DNA of 64,000 nucleotides from Bradyrhizobium embrapense (GTDB taxonomy: Bacteria; Pseudomonadota; Alphaproteobacteria; Rhizobiales; Xanthobacteraceae): positions 1,178,001 through 1,242,000 of the forward strand of contig NZ_LFIP02000001.1 of the NCBI RefSeq assembly GCF_001189235.2, given 5' to 3'. Each line of letters starts with the position of its first letter. The first letter of the stretch is position 1. The notes under the pieces were generated by a model that saw only the letters and a list, made by a program, of their open reading frames with translations, was not told where the DNA came from and made no database searches. The translations under genes were made by a program, and so were the position numbers. Positions 25,377 through 31,992 of the stretch are shown here, piece by piece.

Positions 25377-25955
25377 ATGACCAATCTTTTCAAGCTGCCG
25401 ACTTGGGCCGACAAAGGGCACATCCACGCCGTCGTCGAGACCCCTCGCGGGAGTTGCTGCAAATTGGAGTTCGATGGCAAGCTGCGCGCATTCATACTCT
25501 CAAAGCCCTTGATGACCGGACTGGCCTATCCCTACGACTGGGGGTTCATTCCTTCGACAAAGGCAGAGGACGGAGACCCCCTGGATGTGCTGATGATCCA
25601 CGATGCCGCAACGTATCCCGGCACGGTGCTTCGCTGTAGGCCCATCGGTATTCTCGAAGTCGTGCAGGTCACCGGGCGCAAGAGGAAGAGAAACGACCGG
25701 ATTTTCGCAGTCCCCGGACGCTCGCCGTTTGTTGGTAACTTGCCGGACATCCGTAGCCTTCCAGCGAGAGCCATTGTCGAACTGGAGAAGTTCTTCACCG
25801 CGACGGATGCACTCAAAAAAAAAAGAGCTCGAGTTTCTCGGATGGTACGGGCCAGGTCGTGCGATGAAGGCGATAAATCGATCTCGTTGTTAGGCATTTT
25901 CAACACTCGTACGATGGCACGTGTACGCTCGGAGGCTGTCTCTAAGAGGGCATAA
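25377..25955 (+). CDS. Inorganic pyrophosphatase (family I-like), frameshifted at a run of ten A
   Basis: Would hydrolyse diphosphate to phosphate in the cytosol. Residues 1-150 match family I: YPYDWGFIPSTKAEDGDPLD (signature DGDPLD), VLRCRPIGILEV. At 25815-25824 a run of ten A shifts the frame: as written the protein ends in an unrelated basic tail (192 residues, stop at 25955). With nine A it would continue KELEFLGWYGPGRAMKAI, the expected family C-terminus, and stop at 25893 (171 residues, the usual size). So the gene is either recently broken, affected by a sequencing error, or relies on slippage at the A run. The core active site precedes the shift. Its use of codons is less GC-biased than its neighbours. 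It may be an acquired paralogue. Confidence 0.75.
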   Translation: MTNLFKLPTWADKGHIHAVVETPRGSCCKLEFDGKLRAFILSKPLMTGLAYPYDWGFIPSTKAEDGDPLDVLMIHDAATYPGTVLRCRPIGILEVVQVTGRKRKRNDRIFAVPGRSPFVGNLPDIRSLPARAIVELEKFFTATDALKKKRARVSRMVRARSCDEGDKSISLLGIFNTRTMARVRSEAVSKRA

Positions 25956-26047
25956 TCAACCGACGCGACAGCCGGCCGAGGGACGGCGCTGGCGCGTTGC
26001 AACAATTGCCCCCCCTCATAAACGTCTGATCACTGTGCTACCCTTCA

Positions 26048-26069
26048 CTGTCCCGCTTCCGTGGGACAG
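26048..26069. promoter_or_regulatory. Inverted repeat before the small periplasmic protein gene
   Basis: CTGTCCC-GCTTCCGT-GGGACAG, a perfect 7-bp stem 35 bp upstream of the start at 26104. Could be an operator or an mRNA leader hairpin. Confidence 0.3.
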
Positions 26070-26103
26070 ATATTTTGCATCCATTTTTCAGGAGGGGAGT
26101 GCC

Positions 26104-26586
26104 ATGCGAACTTACGTATTACCCCTATTGATCGCCACCTTTATGCCGTCCGCGTTTGCGGCCGAAGTGCCGAAGGAGGGCAACTACGACTACACCGCGT
26201 GCTGGTCCGGCACGAACAACATGATCACCTTTTCCAAGACGCACACCGCAGCAAGCTACGAAATGACGGGCGAGATCCGCAGCACGACTCCGGGTGGCAT
26301 GTTTGACAAGCATACCTTCCGCTGCGTTGGCATGAATGCTTCGCTCGACGGCAAGAACACCGGCTCCACGGTGTGCGAGGCCGTTGATGCAGATGGCGAC
26401 AAGCGCTTGTCGTACTTTACTCTTGGCAGCGACGGCAAGATCACCCGAGAGAATGTCGTCGGCACGGGAAAATACGAAGGCATGGTTGCAAGCGGCACGG
26501 TCCAGCCGCTCGGACCCTTTCCGGTTATCAAGGCCGGAACGTTCCAGGACTGCAATCACCAAATCGGCACCTATAAGCTGAAGTAA
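26104..26586 (+). CDS. Hypothetical exported protein
   Basis: A 160-residue protein with a clear signal peptide (MRTYVLPLLIATFMPSAFA, then AEVPKEG). The mature part is beta-rich with four cysteines, including YDYTACWSG, FRCVGMNA, STVCEAVD and FQDCNHQIG, which could pair as disulfides in the periplasm. GGAGGGGAG precedes the ATG at 26104. The wording resembles small exported proteins I have seen as uncharacterised in rhizobia. A terminator-like hairpin follows. Function unknown. Confidence 0.75.
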   Translation: MRTYVLPLLIATFMPSAFAAEVPKEGNYDYTACWSGTNNMITFSKTHTAASYEMTGEIRSTTPGGMFDKHTFRCVGMNASLDGKNTGSTVCEAVDADGDKRLSYFTLGSDGKITRENVVGTGKYEGMVASGTVQPLGPFPVIKAGTFQDCNHQIGTYKLK

Positions 26587-26622
26587 GACACCAGCTCCGA
26601 ATGCCGCCGTTGCAGCATTGAC

Positions 26623-26649
26623 AAGGCCGCCGGTGCTCCCGGCGGCCTT
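26623..26649 (+). terminator. Hairpin after the exported protein gene
   Basis: AAGGCCGCC-GGTGCTCCC-GGCGGCCTT, a 9-bp or longer GC stem 37 bp past the stop, followed by GCGCCTTGC without a T run. A probable terminator. Confidence 0.55.
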
Positions 26650-26800
26650 GCGCCTTGCTAGCACTTTCGTCCCTTGTCACCCGAATGCTAACGTGCGCGA
26701 ACGAGATGGCACCGGGGTCCACCGATGCTCACTGACGCTGAGCCGATGGCTCCCGCCAAGGTGAGCTGGCAACCCATGCCGCAGCAGGAATTCCGGTCAG

Positions 26801-26825
26801 CCCGCCGCTGGCGGGTTCTCTTTTG
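26801..26825 (+). terminator. Terminator-like hairpin in the MFS gene leader
   Basis: CCCGCC-GCT-GGCGGG followed by TTCTCTTTT lies 19 bp before the MFS start codon and just before its ribosome site. The upstream AACCC (26771-26775) with the nearby GCAGC could pair with the 3' part GCTGGCGGGTT instead, offering an antiterminator. This looks like leader attenuation or a riboswitch expression platform. Confidence 0.4.
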
Positions 26826-26843
26826 CCCAGCGAGGAGACCCAG

Positions 26844-28070
26844 GTGACGGCCGAGCCCAACCCCAACCTATCCTCTCAACCGGCACGTATCCCTGCGGGA
26901 GTCTGGGCGCTGGGTTTCGTGTCGATGCTGATGGACGTCTCGTCGGAGATGATCCACGCGCTACTGCCGGTCTATCTCGTCACGGTGCTCGGCACCTCGA
27001 TGGTGACGGTCGGCTTCATCGAAGGCATCGCCGAAGCGACCGCTTCCATCACAAAAATATTCTCGGGTGCGTTGTCGGACTGGCTTGGCAAGCGCAAGCT
27101 GCTGGCGGCGATCGGCTACGGAATTGCCGCCTTCACCAAGCCGGTGTTTCCGCTGGCGCCGACCGTCGGCTGGCTGATTGCCGCCCGTTTCGTCGACCGT
27201 GTCGGCAAGGGCATACGTGGGGCGCCGCGCGACGCGCTCGTCGCCGATATCGCACCCGCCGAATTGCGCGGTGCGAGCTTTGGGCTTCGGCAATCCCTCG
27301 ATACCGTGGGCGCCTTCGTCGGCCCCCTGCTCGCCATCGTCCTGATGTGGATCAGCGCCGATAATTTCCGCGCGGTGTTCTGGCTTGCGGTGATTCCCGC
27401 CGTCCTCTCGCTCGCCCTGATCGTGTTTGCCGTCGAAGAGCCGAAGCGCCCCATCGACGATGACGGGACCAAAAATCCCTTGAGCTTCACCGCTGTGAAG
27501 CAACTCGGAAAATCCTACTGGCGCGTGGTCGGGATTGGCGTCGTCTTCACGCTCGCCCGCTTCAGCGAGGCGTTCCTGATCCTGCGCGCGCAAAACGTCG
27601 GACTTGGCGCGATGTGGGTCCCCGCGGTTCTGGTATTGATGAACATCGTCTATGCACTATCGGCCTATCCGGCGGGCGAGCTGTCCGACCGGATCAACCG
27701 CACCGGCCTGCTTGCCCTCGGGCTCGTATGCCTTGCTGCCGCCGATCTGACGCTGGCCACCCTTGCAAATCTCGGCGGACTGGCGCTCGGCGTAGTCCTT
27801 TGGGGCCTGCACATGGGACTGACGCAAGGCCTGTTCGCAACGCTGATCGCTGACAGCTCTCCCGTCTCGCTGCGTGGCACCGCCTACGGGTATTTCAACC
27901 TGTTGACCGGCGTCGCGATGCTTGGCTCAAGCGTCGTCGCAGGCGCACTGTGGGATGCACTTGGGCCCGCGGCCACGTTCCTTAGCGGTCTTGCCTTTGC
28001 CCTGCTGTCGCTCGCCGGACTGCTTGTCATTGAGACGAAGGTCAGGCAGGCGAGCAATCAGGATCTTTGA
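26844..28070 (+). CDS. MFS transporter (drug/metabolite exporter type)
   Basis: A 408-residue, 12-helix major facilitator. The loop 2-3 motif appears as GALSDWLGKRKLLAAIGYG, and RFVDRVGKGIRGAPRDALVAD is a second strongly conserved cytoplasmic stretch. The sequence around LLPVYLVTVLGTSMVTVGF resembles exporter-type MFS proteins found with heavy-metal or antibiotic resistance, but no substrate can be named. The GTG at 26844 follows GAGGAGACCCAG at a good distance; a TTG at 26823 is less likely because it falls in the terminator-like hairpin. It is single, preceded by a structured leader. Confidence 0.85.
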   Translation: MTAEPNPNLSSQPARIPAGVWALGFVSMLMDVSSEMIHALLPVYLVTVLGTSMVTVGFIEGIAEATASITKIFSGALSDWLGKRKLLAAIGYGIAAFTKPVFPLAPTVGWLIAARFVDRVGKGIRGAPRDALVADIAPAELRGASFGLRQSLDTVGAFVGPLLAIVLMWISADNFRAVFWLAVIPAVLSLALIVFAVEEPKRPIDDDGTKNPLSFTAVKQLGKSYWRVVGIGVVFTLARFSEAFLILRAQNVGLGAMWVPAVLVLMNIVYALSAYPAGELSDRINRTGLLALGLVCLAAADLTLATLANLGGLALGVVLWGLHMGLTQGLFATLIADSSPVSLRGTAYGYFNLLTGVAMLGSSVVAGALWDALGPAATFLSGLAFALLSLAGLLVIETKVRQASNQDL

Positions 28071-28199
28071 GGAGAGGTCAGACGACCTTGCACCCGTCTC
28101 GCCGCGTGCGTCTCAACCCTCGAGGCCACGCTTCCACAGCGGCGGCTGGTCGTCTGCGCAATGCGTTGGGCAAGTTCGGTGGCTTTTGGCTGCGGCCGA

Positions 28200-28445
28200 T
28201 CAACCGCCCTCGCCGCCATCGGCCTCGCCTTCATCCCCCGGCACGTATTCCAGAATATCCCCCGGCCGGCAGTCCAGCTCGCGACAGATCGCCGATAGCG
28301 TCGAGAAGCGCATCGCTTTCGCCTTGCCGGTCTTCAGGATCGACAGGTTCTGGATCGAGATGCCGATCGCGTCCGCGAGATCTCCGAGGCGGCGCTTGCG
28401 CTTGGCGAGCATGACATCGAGGTTCACCACGATGGGCACAAGCAT
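28200..28445 (-). CDS. XRE-family HTH regulator (Cro/C1 type, YozG-like)
   Basis: An 81-residue DNA-binding protein, essentially one HTH domain: MLAKRKRRLGDLADAIGIS, then IQNLSILKTGKAKAMRFSTL and ELDCRPGDILEY. The C-terminal tail is acidic and Gly-rich. AGGTG sits directly before the ATG at 28445. It follows the DUF2975 gene by 5 bp; this pairing of a small HTH protein with a DUF2975 membrane protein is a well-known gene couple. The palindromes at 29104-29134 in the shared promoter are its likely operator. Confidence 0.85.
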   Translation of the reverse strand: MLVPIVVNLDVMLAKRKRRLGDLADAIGISIQNLSILKTGKAKAMRFSTLSAICRELDCRPGDILEYVPGDEGEADGGEGG

Positions 28446-28450
28446 TCACC

Positions 28451-29044
28451 TCAGATCGTCAGGTCGTTTTCGGACTGCAGCAGGATGGCGTGCTCGAGCA
28501 CGAATTTCAGCGCCATCAGGAAGATCCCGCCTGCGAAATTGCCGACGTCGACGCTGTAGCTCGGCAGGAAGAATTTGACGTCGCCGATCCGATACAGGGC
28601 ATAGGCTACTACGTTGGTCGTGATCGTATCCACAAACGGCCAGACCACCAGGAAGATCCCCATCCACCAGACACCTTGCAGCGTTTCGGACACGAAGATC
28701 CGCCCATTGGCGAATCGGTTCACCATGCGATGAAGGATGCCGATCAACACCGCGTAAAACGATACCCCAAGCGCGAACAGCGACCAGAACAGCAGCTGGC
28801 CCATGGTCGACATGGTGAGCGGGTTGGCGACGATGCTGGCGCATTTCGCCTGCTCGCCGATGAGGCTTTCGGCAATCGTGGCCGAGGCCGTGATGGTGCG
28901 GTAATAGGCCAGCCACAGCACAACCAGCAACGCGGCCCAGATCACCCAGAACGCCCGATCGAGCCGGCGAAACCAAAGCTGGCGCTGCTCGCGAACCGAT
29001 ATCCCCATCGCACCCATCCGAAATTTTTTTGCCAAACAGCCCAT
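28451..29044 (-). CDS. DUF2975 family membrane protein
   Basis: A 197-residue inner-membrane protein with four hydrophobic segments (AFWVIWAALLVVLWLAYY; LLFWSLFALGVSFYAVLIG; WMGIFLVVWPFVDTITTNVV; FAGGIFLMALKFVLEHAILL) and the cytoplasmic loop NRFANGRIFVSETLQG typical of DUF2975. The start is uncertain: ATG 29044 gives this length, ATG 29017 or 29008 would remove 9 or 12 residues. It precedes the HTH gene, which probably regulates it. Family function is not established. Confidence 0.82.
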   Translation of the reverse strand: MGCLAKKFRMGAMGISVREQRQLWFRRLDRAFWVIWAALLVVLWLAYYRTITASATIAESLIGEQAKCASIVANPLTMSTMGQLLFWSLFALGVSFYAVLIGILHRMVNRFANGRIFVSETLQGVWWMGIFLVVWPFVDTITTNVVAYALYRIGDVKFFLPSYSVDVGNFAGGIFLMALKFVLEHAILLQSENDLTI

Positions 29045-29103
29045 TACAGCCGGGTCGCATCATGCCTTGGTAATGTTGTTGACTCAACCTTAAACGTGAT
29101 TTA

Positions 29104-29134
29104 TTTCATGTTTATCATGAAATTTTTCATGAAG
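29104..29134. promoter_or_regulatory. Palindromic operator between the DUF2975/HTH and DUF2147 genes
   Basis: TTTCATG-TTTAT-CATGAAA is a perfect 7-bp inverted repeat, and a further TTCATGAA (29126-29133) lies 4 bp beyond. The A/T-rich spacer stands out from the surrounding GC-rich sequence. It sits just upstream of both divergent start codons, so it is a candidate site for the HTH protein. Confidence 0.5.
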
Positions 29135-29141
29135 AAGGTGG

Positions 29142-29648
29142 ATGATGACCGCAATCCCAGACCAAAACGGCCCCACCAAGGCCTTGAAGCAATTGATCCA
29201 CGCCCATCTCGCCCGCCGCCTGATCGTGGCCGCGTTCCACATTCCGCTGCTCGGCAGCGCCGCCGATGCCGCCAAAGCCAACGACAAGGCCAACGATCCG
29301 GCCGGCGTCTGGCTGACCCAGTCCGGTGATGCCAAGATCCAGGTCCAGCGCTGCGGCAGCGCGCTGTGCGGCCGCGTCGTCTGGCTGAAGGAGCCGACCG
29401 ACAAGGCCACCGGCAAGCCGCAGCGCGACGACAAGAATGCCGATCCCGCGCAACGGACCCGGCCGGTGATGGGCATCTCGCTGTTCATCAACATGCAGCC
29501 CGCAGGCCCGAACAAATGGGCCGGCCGGATCTACAACGCCGATGACGGCAAGACCTATGAGAGCTCGGTGACGCTGGTGTCGTCGGGCACGCTGAACGTT
29601 CGCGGCTGCATGGGAACGCTATGCGCGGGCGAAGACTGGACGCGGTGA
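29142..29648 (+). CDS. DUF2147 domain protein, exported
   Basis: A 168-residue protein. Residues about 20-50 contain a hydrophobic stretch (RLIVAAFHIPLLGSAADA) that reads as a signal peptide with a long polar lead. The mature part has the DUF2147 pattern: DPAGVWLTQSGDAKIQVQRC, LCGRVVWLKEP, WAGRIYNADDGKTYESSV and LNVRGCMGTLCAGEDWTR. DUF2147 proteins are periplasmic lipocalin-like proteins of unproven role. It is divergent from the DUF2975/HTH pair and ends at a strong terminator. Confidence 0.85.
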   Translation: MMTAIPDQNGPTKALKQLIHAHLARRLIVAAFHIPLLGSAADAAKANDKANDPAGVWLTQSGDAKIQVQRCGSALCGRVVWLKEPTDKATGKPQRDDKNADPAQRTRPVMGISLFINMQPAGPNKWAGRIYNADDGKTYESSVTLVSSGTLNVRGCMGTLCAGEDWTR

Positions 29649-29703
29649 AGGGATCTGGCCCCGACCCTTCATCGGCCAAGAAGAAAAGCAAACCCAGTCA
29701 CTC

Positions 29704-29738
29704 AAGGCCGCCGCCGCATTCGGCGGCCTTTCTTTTTT
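29704..29738 (+). terminator. Rho-independent terminator after the DUF2147 gene
   Basis: AAGGCCGCCG, loop CCGCATT, CGGCGGCCTT, then TCTTTTTT. A 10-bp perfect stem with a strong T run. Confidence 0.88.
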
Positions 29739-29995
29739 GCGGCGACGCCGACGTGAAGTCCAACGAACTTGCCCAACGTGCGGGCCGCAGACCAGCGTTG
29801 GCATCGCCTACGTCGGCCGGTACGCCGACCGGGTGCAGGTTCACTCGGTAAAGGCCAGTTTCAGCTGGAGATTCTGACCCACAGGTCCTGTGGCTTCCGC
29901 CTCCCTTTGCTCTGGTCTGGGATGCCAAGCGACGCGCCCTGTTGCATTGCACCATTCGGAATGCTGCTATGCAAACACTCCCGTTGTATCTGGCA

Positions 29996-30009
29996 TCTGG
30001 TATACATAG
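29996..30009 (+). promoter_or_regulatory. Operator 3 upstream of the 50-residue protein gene
   Basis: TCTGGTA-TACATAG: the left half matches the consensus TTTGGTA at 6 of 7, the right half is weaker. It lies 57 bp before the start codon and 12 bp after a TTGTAT box. The core GGTATACA resembles operators 1 and 2. Confidence 0.5.
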
Positions 30010-30065
30010 TTTGACCCCAGATAGTGAGCCGGCCCATTACTGGCCTCCAGCGAAAGGGGACACCA

Positions 30066-30218
30066 ATGTCCAAGACTACTGCCATCAAGACCACCGCCAT
30101 CGCGCTCGCGCCCTCCTCCACCCTGTTCGGCCGCCTGCTGGCTTCGATCGATCGCCTCTTGATGAAGAGCGCGGAGATCTCGAACCGCAACGGCGACCTG
30201 CCGCGCTTCGGCCTCTGA
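30066..30218 (+). CDS. Small protein of 50 residues in the oxalate region
   Basis: Begins MSKTTAIKTTAIALAP; the central helix LFGRLLASIDRLLMKSAEIS is amphipathic, with leucines on one face and basic residues on the other, and the end is RNGDLPRFGL. No signal peptide. AAAGGGGACACC precedes the ATG. It has its own operator-like palindrome upstream and a perfect terminator downstream, so it is a self-contained transcription unit under apparent oxalate control. I do not recognise a family; a peripheral membrane or transporter-associated peptide is a guess. Confidence 0.68.
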   Translation: MSKTTAIKTTAIALAPSSTLFGRLLASIDRLLMKSAEISNRNGDLPRFGL

Positions 30219-30278
30219 GCCGGAACGATTCATCGGGGTGCGCATCGCGACATGCGACCTGGCATTCAACCTTCGACC

Positions 30279-30307
30279 AATGGTCCCGATTTTCGGGGCC
30301 ATTTTTT
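30279..30307 (+). terminator. Rho-independent terminator after the 50-residue protein gene
   Basis: AATGGTCCCGA, loop TTT, TCGGGGCCATT, then a run of seven T (30301-30307 region). An 11-bp stem with one T-G pair. Confidence 0.88.
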
Positions 30308-30386
30308 TGCGCGCTGAATTACTCTCGCGATGACCGCCTGAGTCCTCTGCGGCATATTCGCACGCGACCTCCGCGACAGCTTGAAC

Positions 30387-30406
30387 CTTGGCATATCAAA
30401 TACCAA
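30387..30406 (+). promoter_or_regulatory. Operator 4 upstream of the first OxlT-like gene
   Basis: CTTGGCA-TATCAAA (6 of 7 and 6 of 7 to the consensus halves) is followed at once by TACCAAG, so there may be overlapping half sites (TTGGCAT and ATACCAA, 5 bp apart). It lies 60 bp before the start codon at 30460. Confidence 0.55.
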
Positions 30407-30459
30407 GATGACCGAGCCGCGCCACAAGCAGAATGACAAAGCGCGCACTGGGAGGATCA

Positions 30460-31755
30460 ATGTCGGACATGGTTCAGGCAACTGCGGCCCCCGCGGCCGC
30501 GCGTGTCAGCGATACGTATCGCTGGACGCAACTTGCGATCGGCGTCGCCGCGATGGTGATGATCGCAAACTATCAATACGGGTGGACGTTCTTCGTCCCC
30601 GACATCCAGAAGAAGTTTGGATGGGATCGCGCATCGATCCAGTGGGCCTTTACGCTGTTTGTGCTGTTCGAGACCTGGCTGGTCCCGGTCGAAGGCTGGT
30701 TCGTCGATAAATACGGTCCGCGCCTCGTCGTGCTGATCGGCGGCATTCTCTGCGCGATCGGGTGGGCGATCAACGCGCAGGCGACCTCGCTGAACGGCTA
30801 CTATCTCGGCATGATCATCGCCGGCATCGGCGCCGGCGGCGTCTACGGCACCTGCGTCGGCAACGCGCTGAAATGGTTTCCCGACAAGCGCGGGCTTGCG
30901 GCGGGCATCACCGCGGCCGGCTTCGGCGCGGGCTCCGCACTGACGGTGGCGCCGATCCAGGCCATGATCAAGGACTCCGGCTTCCAGACCACCTTCCTCT
31001 ATTTCGGCCTCGGCCAGGGCATCATCATCGTGTTGCTCGCCTTCTTCCTGCTCGCGCCGAAGGCCGGCCAGGTGCCGGCGGTCGTGGCGAATGCCAACAT
31101 CATCCAGACCCGGCGCAACTATCAGCCGACCGAAGTGCTGCGGCAGCCGATCTTCTGGCTGATGTACTTCATGTTCGTGATCGTGGGCGCCGGCGGCCTG
31201 ATGGTGACGGCGAACCTGAAGCCGATCGCGGTCGACTGGAAGGTCGACAGCGTGCCGGTCACGCTGATGGCGGTGACGATGACGGCCGTGACCTTCGCGG
31301 CCACTATCGACCGCGTGCTCAACGGTCTGACGCGTCCGTTCTTCGGCTGGATCTCCGACATGATCGGCCGCGAGAACACCATGTTCATCGCCTTCGGTAT
31401 GGAAGGCTTCGGCATCTGGATGCTCTACCTCTGGGGCCACGACCCGGTGTGGTTCGTGCTGCTGTCGGGCTTCGTGTTCTTTGCCTGGGGCGAGATCTAT
31501 TCGCTGTTTCCCTCGACCTGCACCGACACGTTCGGCGCCAAGTTCGCGACCACCAATGCGGGCCTGCTCTACACCGCGAAGGGCACCGCGGCGCTGCTGG
31601 TGCCGATCGCCAACTACATGCAGCAGTCGTCGGGCCATTGGGACAACGTGTTCATCATCGCAGCCGGCGCCAACATCCTTGCCTCGCTGCTCGCGATCGC
31701 CGTGCTCAAGCCGTGGCGGAAAATCGTGGTCGAGAAATCGACGGCGACGGCTTAG
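30460..31755 (+). CDS. Oxalate/formate antiporter-like MFS transporter (first copy)
   Basis: A 431-residue, 12-helix MFS protein of the OxlT group, which imports oxalate in exchange for formate across the inner membrane. NYQYGWTFFVPDIQKKFGW, VDKYGPRLVVLIGG and GTCVGNALKWFPDKRGLAAG are typical. A membrane lysine, Lys374 in LYTAKGTAAL, is positioned like the substrate-binding lysine of OxlT, and RPFFGWISDMIGR carries the basic loop. ATG 30460 follows GGGAGGATCA; ATG 30433 is an alternative. It is a clear paralogue of the gene at 31993 and has operator 4 upstream and a terminator downstream. Formate co-transport is by analogy. Confidence 0.88.
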   Translation: MSDMVQATAAPAAARVSDTYRWTQLAIGVAAMVMIANYQYGWTFFVPDIQKKFGWDRASIQWAFTLFVLFETWLVPVEGWFVDKYGPRLVVLIGGILCAIGWAINAQATSLNGYYLGMIIAGIGAGGVYGTCVGNALKWFPDKRGLAAGITAAGFGAGSALTVAPIQAMIKDSGFQTTFLYFGLGQGIIIVLLAFFLLAPKAGQVPAVVANANIIQTRRNYQPTEVLRQPIFWLMYFMFVIVGAGGLMVTANLKPIAVDWKVDSVPVTLMAVTMTAVTFAATIDRVLNGLTRPFFGWISDMIGRENTMFIAFGMEGFGIWMLYLWGHDPVWFVLLSGFVFFAWGEIYSLFPSTCTDTFGAKFATTNAGLLYTAKGTAALLVPIANYMQQSSGHWDNVFIIAAGANILASLLAIAVLKPWRKIVVEKSTATA

Positions 31756-31783
31756 GCAACCGCAACCCTTCAACTGACGAAAG

Positions 31784-31812
31784 CGCCCGGCCGACGCCGG
31801 GCGTTTTCATTT
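31784..31812 (+). terminator. Rho-independent terminator after the first OxlT-like gene
   Basis: CGCCCGGC, loop CGAC, GCCGGGCG, then TTTTCATTTT. An 8-bp perfect stem. Confidence 0.85.
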
Positions 31813-31896
31813 TCCGGCATCCCGTCGTCGCCAGATCAGCCTAAAGCATGCCAGTTTTGCTGCGGCGCAGTAGAAAGATGGGCTTGCTTTCTGGGA

Positions 31897-31910
31897 TATA
31901 GTATACCAAC
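31897..31910 (+). promoter_or_regulatory. Operator 5 upstream of the second OxlT-like gene
   Basis: TATAGTA-TACCAAC, centred on GTATAC, with a TTGCTT box 13 bp before it (31884). The offset matches operators 1, 2 and 6. It lies 83 bp before the start at 31993. Confidence 0.58.
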
Positions 31911-31992
31911 CTCCCGCCAGCGATTGCGACGATACGCCACAAGAATTGCGACACTGGGTCACAAGAAGACCAGGCGCGCTCGGGAGGATTTG

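Noticed and set aside
25603..25893. Separate small gene overlapping the pyrophosphatase
   Set aside because: Its C-terminal part is the family C-terminus of the pyrophosphatase, displaced by the ten-A run, not an independent protein.
26690..26825. Fluoride (crcB) riboswitch in the MFS leader
   Set aside because: GATGGC near 26704 and CCGATGGCTCC near 26741 recall the motif, but the required pseudoknot between the two parts does not pair and the typical first stem is missing.
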